A DNA stretch of 21,483 nucleotides from a virus: IMG/VR virus record IMGVR_UViG_3300032293_002265, positions 1 through 21,483 of that record. One strand, 5' to 3'. Shown piece after piece: positions 1-5,162 of this stretch; positions within the stretch are counted from its first letter, which is position 1, and the number at the start of each line of letters is the position of its first letter. The notes beneath the pieces are model-generated. The model did no database searches. It saw only the letters and a list, made by a program, of their open reading frames with translations, and had not been told where the DNA came from. The position numbers and the translations under genes are program-made.

Positions 1-196
1 CAATCATATGTTTGGATAGAATTGCTCCAATAATTCTCATATCCTGATGAAATTCCTCATAGTCAATTGGTTTTTGAAGAGGTAGATTATCTTGAATTTC
101 CCTCCACTGACCAAGTTGAACTCGTTGAAGCAAATCAGTAGCATCTACAAGTGCTCGTGCCTGCTTTTCAGTGATGGTGAGATTGTAGGTTTTCAT
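1..196 (-). CDS. Small phage protein, C-terminus outside window (partial)
   Basis: The reading frame opens with ATG at 196 and runs off the left edge after 65 codons. It begins MKTYNLTITEKQARALVDAT and continues with a leucine/arginine-rich stretch containing LLQRVQLGQW. This pattern (short beta start, helix, then a R-V-x-x-G-Q motif) resembles a small family of unknown function often seen in tailed phages; I recognise the pattern only, not a function. Its ATG overlaps the TGA stop of the upstream gene as ATGA, so translation is probably coupled and it is the most distal visible member of the small-gene operon. No Shine-Dalgarno is obvious. Confidence 0.75.
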   Translation of the reverse strand, partial: MKTYNLTITEKQARALVDATDLLQRVQLGQWREIQDNLPLQKPIDYEEFHQDMRIIGAILSKHMI

Positions 197-384
197 TGAT
201 TTTCAATAATGGATTTGATTTGTTTGAGGTCTTCTATTCGTTGTTTAGTAAGGTCGTATTGTTCAGTATACCAATCAAGGTCATTCACTTCGTGATTGAG
301 TTCTTCACGAATGTCCCACTCATAACACTGAAGGTCTCCTTCTTGGTCTTGTATGAGGTAATTGAGAGTATCAAGGAGTGACAT
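193..384 (-). CDS. Hypothetical acidic small protein (63 aa)
   Basis: This is an intact 63-residue frame starting with ATG at 384. The product is highly acidic and largely helical in composition, rich in Glu, Asp and Gln, with a heptad-like spread of Leu/Ile in the last third (LTKQRIEDLKQIKSIIE) that could form a short coiled coil. No catalytic motif, signal peptide or membrane segment is visible. It overlaps the upstream gene by 14 nt and the downstream gene by 4 nt (ATGA), which supports it as a real, co-translated gene. No ribosome-binding site is evident. I do not recognise the family. Confidence 0.65.
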   Translation of the reverse strand: MSLLDTLNYLIQDQEGDLQCYEWDIREELNHEVNDLDWYTEQYDLTKQRIEDLKQIKSIIENQ

Positions 385-652
385 CTGGAACAGGGGGAGG
401 AGGTGTTGGATCAGGAAGTACGTTAGGTTGTGGTGCTACTGTTTGAACTGTAGGTTGTGGGAGATTTACAGGTTCTGGAGCAACTTGAGGTTGTTGTGCT
501 TGGTCAAGTTTCTTTTCCAACTCCATCACCTTTTGATCCAATGGACTCAAAGGAACTTCTTTTTGAGAATCAGCAAGTTTCCAACCAGTAGCACCAGCAG
601 CAAAGATACTTGCAAGAGCAGCAAAAACAGAAACAGTTTTAGAAAAACTCAT
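371..652 (-). CDS. Small membrane-anchored protein with proline-rich tail (93 aa)
   Basis: The N-terminus MSFSKTVSVFAALASIFAAG is a hydrophobic alanine-rich segment (about residues 5-27) that looks like a signal anchor or an uncleaved signal peptide. A short charged helix follows (about 36-52, with KVMELEKKLDQAQQ). The last 40 residues are proline- and valine-rich and end in PTPPPPVPDVTP. The layout (one membrane anchor, short coil, extended Pro-rich tail) suggests an inner-membrane protein projecting a rod-like tail. A spanin-like lysis role is conceivable but unsupported, since no lysis genes are nearby. The start overlaps the upstream stop as ATGA (649-652). Confidence 0.7.
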   Translation of the reverse strand: MSFSKTVSVFAALASIFAAGATGWKLADSQKEVPLSPLDQKVMELEKKLDQAQQPQVAPEPVNLPQPTVQTVAPQPNVLPDPTPPPPVPDVTP

Positions 653-864
653 TCAATAACCTCCCAATGTGCGTCAGATTTGTCACCGAAACGATTAGTG
701 CCAGTTCTTGTGCTTACCCAGAAGAAGTATTTACGATTCTCAGAGGCAAGAAACAATTCACCACCAGTGTCCTGCTCTACAATACAAACAGGATTGTTGT
801 CCATAGTATTAGCAAGACGGTTCTTCGCTTTGCTGGACTTGGGTTTGACTATTACTTTTCTCAT
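649..864 (-). CDS. Hypothetical phage protein, basic N-terminus (71 aa)
   Basis: The frame also extends to a TTG at 870, but ATG at 864 (MRKVIVKPKSSKAK) is the more likely start, with a purine-rich AAGAGATTGAAG just upstream. The product has a lysine-rich N-terminus, then an Asn/Glu-rich middle, then an aromatic stretch (RKYFFWVSTRT) and a conserved-looking end (DAHWEVIE). The beta-rich composition suggests a small folded domain of unknown function. It overlaps the upstream zinc-finger-like gene by 56 nt, which is long for this cluster, and overlaps the next gene by 4 nt. I do not recognise a function. Confidence 0.65.
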   Translation of the reverse strand: MRKVIVKPKSSKAKNRLANTMDNNPVCIVEQDTGGELFLASENRKYFFWVSTRTGTNRFGDKSDAHWEVIE

Positions 865-1084
865 CTTCAATCTCTTTTTTCAGTTTGCGAATACCAGTAA
901 TGAAGTAAGCAAAATCACGGGTTTCGGTGATAGGTTTGGTTTCACCACATACACCACACTTTGACTCATAAACGGAGGAGCAACCTACAGAATAAACTCC
1001 ATACTTCTTCCCACAATCAAAACAAGTGTTGTAGGCAGTTTCAAGTTTCTTCAGAAGTGCTTTCTTTTCTTTTAAAGTCATCAT
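809..1084 (-). CDS. Small zinc-ribbon-like protein (91 aa)
   Basis: From the ATG-ATG pair at 1084/1081 the product is MMTLKEKKALLKKLETAYNT followed by CxxC (C21, C24), a further Cys at 35 and a second CxxC (C43, C46). This is a likely zinc ribbon flanked by basic helices. The C-terminal 25 residues are polar and probably disordered (SNSQTQVQQSEEPSC). The open frame continues upstream to 1183, but that extension is overlapped by the neighbouring gene in another frame and has no better ribosome-binding site, so I prefer the shorter form; 1093 and 1120 are alternative starts. A DNA/RNA-binding or protein-contact role is inferred only from the CxxC pairs. Confidence 0.6.
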   Translation of the reverse strand: MMTLKEKKALLKKLETAYNTCFDCGKKYGVYSVGCSSVYESKCGVCGETKPITETRDFAYFITGIRKLKKEIEDEKSNSQTQVQQSEEPSC

Positions 1085-1229
1085 AGAGTCCATAAGGGTC
1101 GTTGTCTGCAAGGTAATCATACAGTAGTTTGGCAAACCCGTATTGGGGTCTTGTGCCAGTTTCAATACTGGTCGAAGTGGCAACCGTCCACATTATATCC
1201 AAATTAAGTTTATCAGGAAAGGGTTTCAT
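1041..1229 (-). CDS. Hypothetical small protein (62 aa)
   Basis: The ATG at 1229 is preceded by GGAG (1237-1240) at good distance, which supports translation. The product starts MKPFPDKLNLDIMWTVATST and has an aromatic/acidic centre (YDYLADNDPYGLYDDF) before a charged tail. It overlaps its upstream neighbour by 17 nt and its downstream neighbour by 44 nt. No membrane segment or known motif is visible. The strong ribosome site makes this more convincing than its overlaps suggest, but no function can be assigned. Confidence 0.6.
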   Translation of the reverse strand: MKPFPDKLNLDIMWTVATSTSIETGTRPQYGFAKLLYDYLADNDPYGLYDDFKRKESTSEET

Positions 1230-1494
1230 CTAATTTCTCCAGGCGATTCCAGTTCCAAGTTCTTTCAATAAATCCAATATCAAATCCAAACTTATATACC
1301 CAGAACAAAATACTCAGCAGACCATTACTGCCAGAAGTGATTTGAATGTAGGGCCAAGAAGGAAAATCATTCCAACTTATAGATGTTTGAATAAGTGCCC
1401 AACGATCTGTAAATAGAAATTGAACATACCATTCGTGTCCAAAGTCTTCACGATGAGACCATTTAGCAACTTGAAAAAATTTAATTGGTTTCAT
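1213..1494 (-). CDS. Hypothetical tryptophan-rich small protein (93 aa)
   Basis: The open frame extends to 1521, but the ATG at 1494 (MKPIKFFQVAKW) has the strongest Shine-Dalgarno in the cluster, GAGGAG at 1499-1504, ending 4 nt upstream. The product is rich in Trp and Phe (eight Trp). A central stretch (WPYIQITSGSNGLLSILFWV, about residues 47-66) is hydrophobic and may associate with membrane or be a buried beta sheet. It resembles a family of small phage proteins in which an aromatic-rich core is followed by a helix, but no function is known to me. It overlaps the flanking genes by 14 nt and 17 nt. Confidence 0.65.
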   Translation of the reverse strand: MKPIKFFQVAKWSHREDFGHEWYVQFLFTDRWALIQTSISWNDFPSWPYIQITSGSNGLLSILFWVYKFGFDIGFIERTWNWNRLEKLDETLS

Positions 1495-1666
1495 TGTTCT
1501 CCTCAAAGTCAAACCATTCATACAGAGAGTTCATAACCTGTTCCACAATATTATCAATAATAGCATCTTCTGTTGGATTTTCTACGTGTTTATGGGCACG
1601 TTTGTACCCATAACGAACACCTTCTTCCAGTGCCATCTCCAATACTTTACGAAAATTGGGTTTCAT
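1481..1666 (-). CDS. Hypothetical small acidic protein (61 aa)
   Basis: An intact frame from ATG 1666, beginning MKPNFRKVLEMALEEGVRYG. The product is mainly helical in composition: an N-terminal amphipathic helix, a turn (HVENPTEDAI), a second helix (IIDNIVEQVMNSLYEWFDFE) and an acidic Asn/Glu-rich end. The shape is that of a small two-helix protein. The start is part of an ATGA overlap with the preceding membrane protein gene, and the end overlaps the next gene by 14 nt. No function can be read from the sequence. Confidence 0.65.
   Translation of the reverse strand: MKPNFRKVLEMALEEGVRYGYKRAHKHVENPTEDAIIDNIVEQVMNSLYEWFDFEENNETN
1499..1504 (-). promoter_or_regulatory. Shine-Dalgarno GAGGAG that fixes a start
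   Basis: GAGGAG lies 4 nt before the ATG at 1494 on the minus strand. It is nearly a full anti-Shine-Dalgarno match and decides the start of the 93-residue protein against the longer frame beginning at 1521. Most other genes in the cluster lack a comparable site and seem to rely on overlap coupling. Confidence 0.7.
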
Positions 1667-1893
1667 TGTTTAAACTCTTTCTCAAGTTCTTTTGCAAGTT
1701 TATATGCTCTTCTCCACATCAAATACTTTACAATTGGATTACGTGGATTATGAAGCAACCACCACTTTCTTTTTTCATATTCTGACTTTAGAATTTTAGA
1801 AATTAATGTGACGGCATATGCCACACTATCGTCCGTTGCAATCAAATATGCAACAAACATAAAAATTCCAAACCAAAGATAGTAAGAAGTCAT
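1663..1893 (-). CDS. Small single-span membrane protein (76 aa)
   Basis: The N-terminus MTSYYLWFGIFMFVAYLIAT is a clear hydrophobic segment, and hydrophobicity continues to about residue 35 (SVAYAVTLISKIL). It is followed by a strongly basic, Trp-containing helix (YEKRKWW, RRAYKLAKELEKEFKQ). By the positive-inside rule the basic tail should be cytoplasmic. Such small phage membrane proteins can alter the host envelope, exclude superinfecting phage or assist lysis, but nothing here identifies which. It starts at an ATGA overlap with the 56-residue frame upstream and ends in an ATGA overlap with the next gene. Confidence 0.65.
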   Translation of the reverse strand: MTSYYLWFGIFMFVAYLIATDDSVAYAVTLISKILKSEYEKRKWWLLHNPRNPIVKYLMWRRAYKLAKELEKEFKQ

Positions 1894-2060
1894 TTTTTAT
1901 CTTTTTCAATTTTAATGGGGCAAGATGGAACTAATCGCCGTATTTCAATGACAATTTCTGTTTTTTGTTTATCAGTAAGTCCAGCAACATTTGCTACGTT
2001 ATTCAATAACTGAAATGCTTGACTGCAAGATATAATGGTTGCTGAAAAAAGTACTACCAT
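1890..2060 (-). CDS. Short protein with lipobox-like N-terminus (56 aa)
   Basis: This 56-codon frame runs from ATG 2060 to TGA 1890-1892 and overlaps the next ATG (1893) as ATGA, like its neighbours. It begins MVVLFSATIISCSQAFQLLN: a short hydrophobic stretch ending in I-I-S-C, which fits the loose lipobox consensus, though it has no positive charge before the hydrophobic run. The rest is helical and charged (TDKQKTEIVIEIRRL), ending in KIEKDKK with a second Cys at 47. A GGGGGTGAG purine stretch upstream may serve as the ribosome site. The frame stays open further upstream without an ATG, so a non-ATG start is possible. Confidence 0.5.
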   Translation of the reverse strand: MVVLFSATIISCSQAFQLLNNVANVAGLTDKQKTEIVIEIRRLVPSCPIKIEKDKK

Positions 2061-2105
2061 ACCACTCTCACCCCCAATTCTATTACTATTTAATGATAGT
2101 CATAT

Positions 2106-2348
2106 TTAAAGAAATTTTTCTAATGATGATGTACCTGAATTGGTTTTTGTTTTTAATACTTTGATTTGTTTTTGAATGTAAGATTTGGCAGTTGAATAGT
2201 TGTTGGCAGTGTGAACTTGTTGTCCTTTATAGACAATAATAAACTTCTTTCCCCAAGGAATTGCTGCCCATTCCCCATCTTTTGATACAAAACCATTTGG
2301 GTCTCCTGGAGTTGGATTCAGAAGACCCTCATTCTGAATATTAGTCAT
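2106..2348 (-). CDS. Hypothetical phage protein (80 aa)
   Basis: The frame starts with ATG 2348, sharing one base with the TAA stop of the 46-residue gene (TAATG), a typical coupling arrangement. The product begins MTNIQNEGLLNPTPGDPNGF, then has a beta-rich centre (GEWAAIPWGKKFIIVYKGQQVHTA) and a basic helix (TAKSYIQKQIKVLKTKT) before a short Ser/Thr tail. It looks like a small soluble globular protein. The 45-nt gap after its stop is the only real gap in this gene run. I do not recognise a function. Confidence 0.7.
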   Translation of the reverse strand: MTNIQNEGLLNPTPGDPNGFVSKDGEWAAIPWGKKFIIVYKGQQVHTANNYSTAKSYIQKQIKVLKTKTNSGTSSLEKFL

Positions 2349-2488
2349 TAAAATGCCACAGTCACATTCAGAATTTGTGCATTTGGATACTGAGACTTTG
2401 CGACTCGTTTTGCATCCTGATAGTCACGAGCATAGCATTCCACATAGAATACATTGCCTTGAACATAGCACTGAACACGATGTTTCAT
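2348..2488 (-). CDS. Very small phage protein (46 aa)
   Basis: A 46-codon frame from ATG 2488 to TAA 2348-2350. AGAGG at 2497-2501 is a well-placed ribosome site. The product begins MKHRVQCYVQGNVFYVECYA and ends DAKRVAKSQYPNAQILNVTVAF: strand-strand-helix-strand, with the A-K-x-x-A-x-x-x-Y-P-x-A helix ending common to small phage proteins of this shape. It is the first gene after the extended -10 promoter at 2517-2525, so it probably heads the operon extending to the left edge. Function unknown. Confidence 0.7.
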   Translation of the reverse strand: MKHRVQCYVQGNVFYVECYARDYQDAKRVAKSQYPNAQILNVTVAF

Positions 2489-2516
2489 TGGAAGAACCTC
2501 TGTTGGTTACGAATGT

Positions 2517-2525
2517 ATTATAGCA
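2517..2525 (-). promoter_or_regulatory. Extended -10 promoter TGCTATAAT
   Basis: On the minus strand, TGC (2523-2525) directly precedes a consensus TATAAT (2517-2522). No -35 match lies 17 bp upstream, where a GC hairpin sits instead, so this would be a TGn-extended -10 promoter. It would start transcription near 2510, about 20 nt before the ATG at 2488, and can drive the small-gene run down to position 1. The same nine bases occur at 5064-5072. Confidence 0.6.
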
Positions 2526-2529
2526 GAAT

Positions 2530-2549
2530 GGGGATCCCGAAGAATCCCC
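2530..2549 (-). terminator. GC hairpin after the DUF262 gene, possible terminator
   Basis: A perfect 6-bp stem (GGGGAT with ATCCCC) encloses the 8-nt loop TCTTCGGG on the minus strand. It lies between the DUF262 gene stop and the promoter at 2517-2525, where a terminator is expected. The downstream bases (ATTCTGC) are not a T-run, so intrinsic termination is uncertain and it may instead protect an mRNA 3' end. Confidence 0.4.
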
Positions 2550-2550
2550 C

Positions 2551-2574
2551 TGTGACAGTTATGAAAGTGTCACA
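2551..2574. repeat. Inverted repeat, copy 1 of an 18-nt dyad motif
   Basis: TGTGACA and TGTCACA form a 7-bp inverted repeat around a 10-nt centre. The minus-strand core GACACTTTCATAACTGTC matches 16 of 18 bases of the core at 5104-5121. It begins five bases after the DUF262 stop codon. It could be a hairpin in RNA or a protein-binding operator on DNA. Confidence 0.6.
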
Positions 2575-2578
2575 TCAC

Positions 2579-3700
2579 TCACACAGCAACCGCCTCAAGA
2601 ACTTTAGACAGTTCGCGCAACTTAAGTTCATTGTTTTTGGCTGCAGTGCCATTACAAGCCCAGTAAAAAGTGGATCCATCATCATTGACAATTGTATTGT
2701 CACGATAAAGTTCATCATTAATGTCAAAGAACTTCATGACCAATTCGTCAGTAATTTCACCTTCATAATTAGAAATCAACCAAAAAACATTTGCTACAGA
2801 ATTGGGACGAACTTTTGCAGGATCGATTTCGTTAATAATGTTTTCGATGATAGTAAGGTTTTTCACTACTTTATCTTTGTCAAGAACCTTGTTAGTGTAA
2901 TCATAATCTTTCTTAGATTGAGCGATTCCAAAAATTTCACCAGGTTGCATTTCAGAAAAGATAATAGTATCAACCAACCATTCATCACCTTTCAAACGCT
3001 TCTTGTAATTAGTACCATGAATTCGAATAAGGAGAGTGAAAAATTTGTTGCTAAGTTCCCGAATAAAATCTGCATAGTCCGTCCCAAAAGCATTCCGCTT
3101 TTCTTGGCGATTCAACGGGCATCCAGCGTTAACATTCAAAAACACATCACTTAGACCCTTATATCCAATCTCGGTGTAAGTGTTAACAACAACTTTGCGA
3201 TTTCTGAGTTCATGTTGCATTGTTTCGCTCAGTTTAGAAAAAACCCTGTTGTGATTACCAACAACCAATGGTTCTACTGAATCCCCCATAATAATCTTGT
3301 AGGAACCTCGTGGAATAGTGTACTCATCATTGAAGAACCTGGTGAACCAATTAAACCGATTGTTACCATCCAAAGTGATGTAACTAAAGCATTCTGCCCT
3401 CAATTGTTGAAAATAATCCTTTGCTCGATCATCACTTTCTTGAAGTTTTTTACTAGCAGAGGCACGAATAAGATCTACAAAAACAAATGAACCCTCAAGA
3501 CGATCCAGAAGAAAAGATTGAAAATACCCTTTACAATCTTTTGCGTTCCATGCTTCAGGCCGCTGAAATTCAGGAGGAGCAATTGTTGCAGAAATATTGT
3601 CCATCATGTTGCGTACCGTAAGAATTTCAGTAGGACGCTTCATGGGAGTAATTTCCTTCACTTCTTTTTTAAGAAGATCCAGAATGTTAGATTGTGTCAT
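2579..3700 (-). CDS. DUF262 (ParB/GmrS-like) domain protein, no nuclease domain (373 aa)
   Basis: Three DUF262 hallmarks are visible: PPEFQRPEAW at 42-51 (family pattern FQR-x-x-W), LDGNNRFNWF at 110-119 (the DGxxR nucleotide-site motif) and FLNVNAGCPLNRQEKRNAF at 187-205 (the N-x-G-x-P-L-x-x-x-E-x-R-N motif). The remainder (about 206-373) is helical and lacks the H-x-x-P/HNH signature of the DUF1524 nuclease found in GmrSD-type restriction enzymes. The family has a ParB/sulfiredoxin-like fold and often binds or hydrolyses NTPs. A role in host takeover, anti-defence or inter-phage competition is inference. It follows the helicase gene by 114 nt and has its own promoter (3772-3800); the ATG has no Shine-Dalgarno. 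Confidence 0.85.
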   Translation of the reverse strand: MTQSNILDLLKKEVKEITPMKRPTEILTVRNMMDNISATIAPPEFQRPEAWNAKDCKGYFQSFLLDRLEGSFVFVDLIRASASKKLQESDDRAKDYFQQLRAECFSYITLDGNNRFNWFTRFFNDEYTIPRGSYKIIMGDSVEPLVVGNHNRVFSKLSETMQHELRNRKVVVNTYTEIGYKGLSDVFLNVNAGCPLNRQEKRNAFGTDYADFIRELSNKFFTLLIRIHGTNYKKRLKGDEWLVDTIIFSEMQPGEIFGIAQSKKDYDYTNKVLDKDKVVKNLTIIENIINEIDPAKVRPNSVANVFWLISNYEGEITDELVMKFFDINDELYRDNTIVNDDGSTFYWACNGTAAKNNELKLRELSKVLEAVAV

Positions 3701-3771
3701 TTTTTTATTAGTAAAGTATAAAAAGTTGATGGAAGAGAAGGGAAAAAATATCTCAACCGATCAACATAGAC

Positions 3772-3800
3772 AGTTTAACAACTTTGGGTGGGGATGTCAA
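3772..3800 (-). promoter_or_regulatory. Sigma70-type promoter for the DUF262 gene
   Basis: On the minus strand TTGACA (3795-3800) is followed by exactly 17 bp and TAAACT (3772-3777), with TG one base before the -10 (extended form). Transcription would begin near 3765, leaving a leader of about 65 nt before ATG 3700. The -35 hexamer lies in the loop of a GGGG/CCCC hairpin (3790-3805) just after the helicase stop codon. Confidence 0.65.
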
Positions 3801-3814
3801 GCCCCCTCGACGGG

Positions 3815-5050
3815 TCAGCGTTTGATCACACTGACAGCAGGTTCGCCTTGAACAAAGATGGTGTCCACGACTGCCTGCAGTTTCTTGGCGGTTGTAATGC
3901 CAGTGTTACTATACACGGGAACATGGACGAATCCATATGCCTTGTGATAGTCCTTCAACTGTCCAGGAACCAGAGTACCTTCTGAGAGGCGCCTAGCATC
4001 GTCTGTGTGGAGTCGAATCACACGCCCAATGGTCTGCGCCATAGCAATGTAATCCATGTTCCTCATGAGCACACAGGAGGTCAATCCAGGGCAGTTAATG
4101 CCTTCACTGAGAATGGAATAATGAAGAAGAATGAATTTCTTCTCAGAATCCTTACCCCACTTTGTCAGAGTGTCAAAGAACACCTCACGACCAACCTTTT
4201 GATTGTTGATGAATGCACCATACTTTGCAGTAATCCACATGACATCATAACCATGAGACTGAACCTCACTCATAAAATCAGTCTCTGCAAGCATCCGAAT
4301 CAGAACCTTGGTGTTTGGTGCAGCAACCAAGACCTTCTCCATATGATCTTCGTTGAGAATCGTATCCAAAAGAGTCATGCAATCACGCTCCGCAGCAAAC
4401 TCTTTGTCACGATGAACATTCATAGAATGAACTTGAACTTGAGGAGGAAGAATATATCCACCTTCAACGAGTTCAGGTGCAGAAACATTACAGATTACTT
4501 GACCATATACAGTGCCATCATTCATTCCTGGTTTGGATACAATAGATGAATGCTTCGGAGTTGCAGTAAAGAAATAGCAACGATTCGCATGAGCACTGAA
4601 ATGCTTGGTTGGTTCAAAGAAATGGCGTTGAACGGAATTATGTGCTTCATCAAAATAAATTGTGTCCACATGAATATCAGATCGTTGAATCTGAATCAGT
4701 GAATGATAAGTCGTAAAGATCAGTTTGTGACCTTTGACCTGATAATTCCAAGCAAAGATCTTACTTGGATTAGTTGTGCTAAAGTGATGTGTCTCACCAG
4801 AGTGTACATGCATCACAGAAGCATTGGTGATATGCTCCAAGAATTCTGCAGACAACTGCTCCGCGAGCATGATTCTTGGTGCCACCACCACAATTGTCTG
4901 AGGAACGCTATTGGAAAACTCTCTGATTGCATCAAAAATCATAGTCGGAGTCTTACCACCTCCAGTGGTCATCAGCACTTGACCCTTGCTGTGCTGCTCC
5001 ATGGCACTGTAAGCACGGTTCTGATGTGGACGAAGAATCATGAGTTTCAT
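3815..5050 (-). CDS. SF2 DEAH-type DNA/RNA helicase (411 aa)
   Basis: A complete superfamily 2 helicase. Numbered from the longer ATG at 5065, the motifs are: LRPHQ (11-15), Walker A TTGGGKTP (33-40), DEAH (139-142), TATP (167-170), motif V around SEGINCPG (320-327) and QTIGRVIR (344-351), ending in a helical tail. The type III restriction/UvsW-like core points to ATP-driven translocation or unwinding in phage replication, recombination or transcription. It is short and lacks obvious accessory domains. I chose ATG 5050 (MKLMILRPHQ) over 5065 because the TATAAT of the promoter at 5064-5072 contains the earlier ATG, so that codon would not be in a transcript from this promoter. No Shine-Dalgarno is seen. 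Confidence 0.92.
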   Translation of the reverse strand: MKLMILRPHQNRAYSAMEQHSKGQVLMTTGGGKTPTMIFDAIREFSNSVPQTIVVVAPRIMLAEQLSAEFLEHITNASVMHVHSGETHHFSTTNPSKIFAWNYQVKGHKLIFTTYHSLIQIQRSDIHVDTIYFDEAHNSVQRHFFEPTKHFSAHANRCYFFTATPKHSSIVSKPGMNDGTVYGQVICNVSAPELVEGGYILPPQVQVHSMNVHRDKEFAAERDCMTLLDTILNEDHMEKVLVAAPNTKVLIRMLAETDFMSEVQSHGYDVMWITAKYGAFINNQKVGREVFFDTLTKWGKDSEKKFILLHYSILSEGINCPGLTSCVLMRNMDYIAMAQTIGRVIRLHTDDARRLSEGTLVPGQLKDYHKAYGFVHVPVYSNTGITTAKKLQAVVDTIFVQGEPAVSVIKR

Positions 5051-5063
5051 TGTGTATGGAGTC

Positions 5064-5072
5064 ATTATAGCA
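5064..5072 (-). promoter_or_regulatory. Extended -10 promoter TGCTATAAT for the helicase
   Basis: TGC (5070-5072) plus TATAAT (5064-5069) on the minus strand repeats exactly the nine bases at 2517-2525. No -35 is present; the position is taken by the terminator hairpin. Transcription would begin near 5057, giving a leader of only about 7 nt before ATG 5050. Confidence 0.6.
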
Positions 5073-5074
5073 TC

Positions 5075-5096
5075 AAAAAACCCCCTATGATGGGGG
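5075..5096 (-). terminator. Rho-independent terminator
   Basis: On the minus strand CCCCC, a 6-nt loop (ATCATA) and GGGGG are followed directly by TTTTTT. This is a canonical intrinsic terminator placed upstream of the helicase promoter. It would end transcripts from the structural genes to the right and any short RNA begun at the promoter at 5163-5191. Confidence 0.8.
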
Positions 5097-5102
5097 TGTA
5101 GT

Positions 5103-5122
5103 GGACAGTTCTTAAAGTGTCC
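5103..5122. repeat. Inverted repeat, copy 2 of the 18-nt dyad motif
   Basis: GGACA and TGTCC form a 5-bp inverted repeat with a 10-nt centre. The minus-strand core GACACTTTAAGAACTGTC differs at only two positions from the copy after the DUF262 gene. It again precedes a GC hairpin and a TGCTATAAT promoter. Confidence 0.6.
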
Positions 5123-5162
5123 TATAGATGCTTAAAGCCTCATCTTCAACCGGGACAAAGGT

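Larger units (their letters stand above)
5075..5157 (-). ncRNA. Candidate small RNA between promoter and terminator
   Basis: The promoter at 5163-5191 and the terminator at 5075-5096 bracket about 80 nt with no coding frame beyond a three-codon ATG-AGG-CTT-TAA. The predicted RNA would contain a weak GATG/CATC hairpin, the GGACA/TGTCC dyad (5103-5122) and the terminator stem. It may be a discrete small RNA, a leader or simply a terminated read-through region; the boundaries are estimated from the promoter and T-run. Confidence 0.3.

Noticed and set aside
362-964. 200-codon plus-strand open frame
   Set aside because: It spans several minus-strand genes that are linked by start/stop overlaps; the product is low-quality and Arg/Cys/Ser-rich, as expected for an antisense reading.
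2375-3154. Long plus-strand open frame (259 codons) opposite the DUF262 gene
   Set aside because: It is a composition shadow of the minus-strand gene, which has clear family motifs; the predicted product has no coherent domain and no ribosome site.
4007-4549. 180-codon plus-strand open frame inside the helicase gene
   Set aside because: Antisense to a helicase with complete motifs; no supporting signals.
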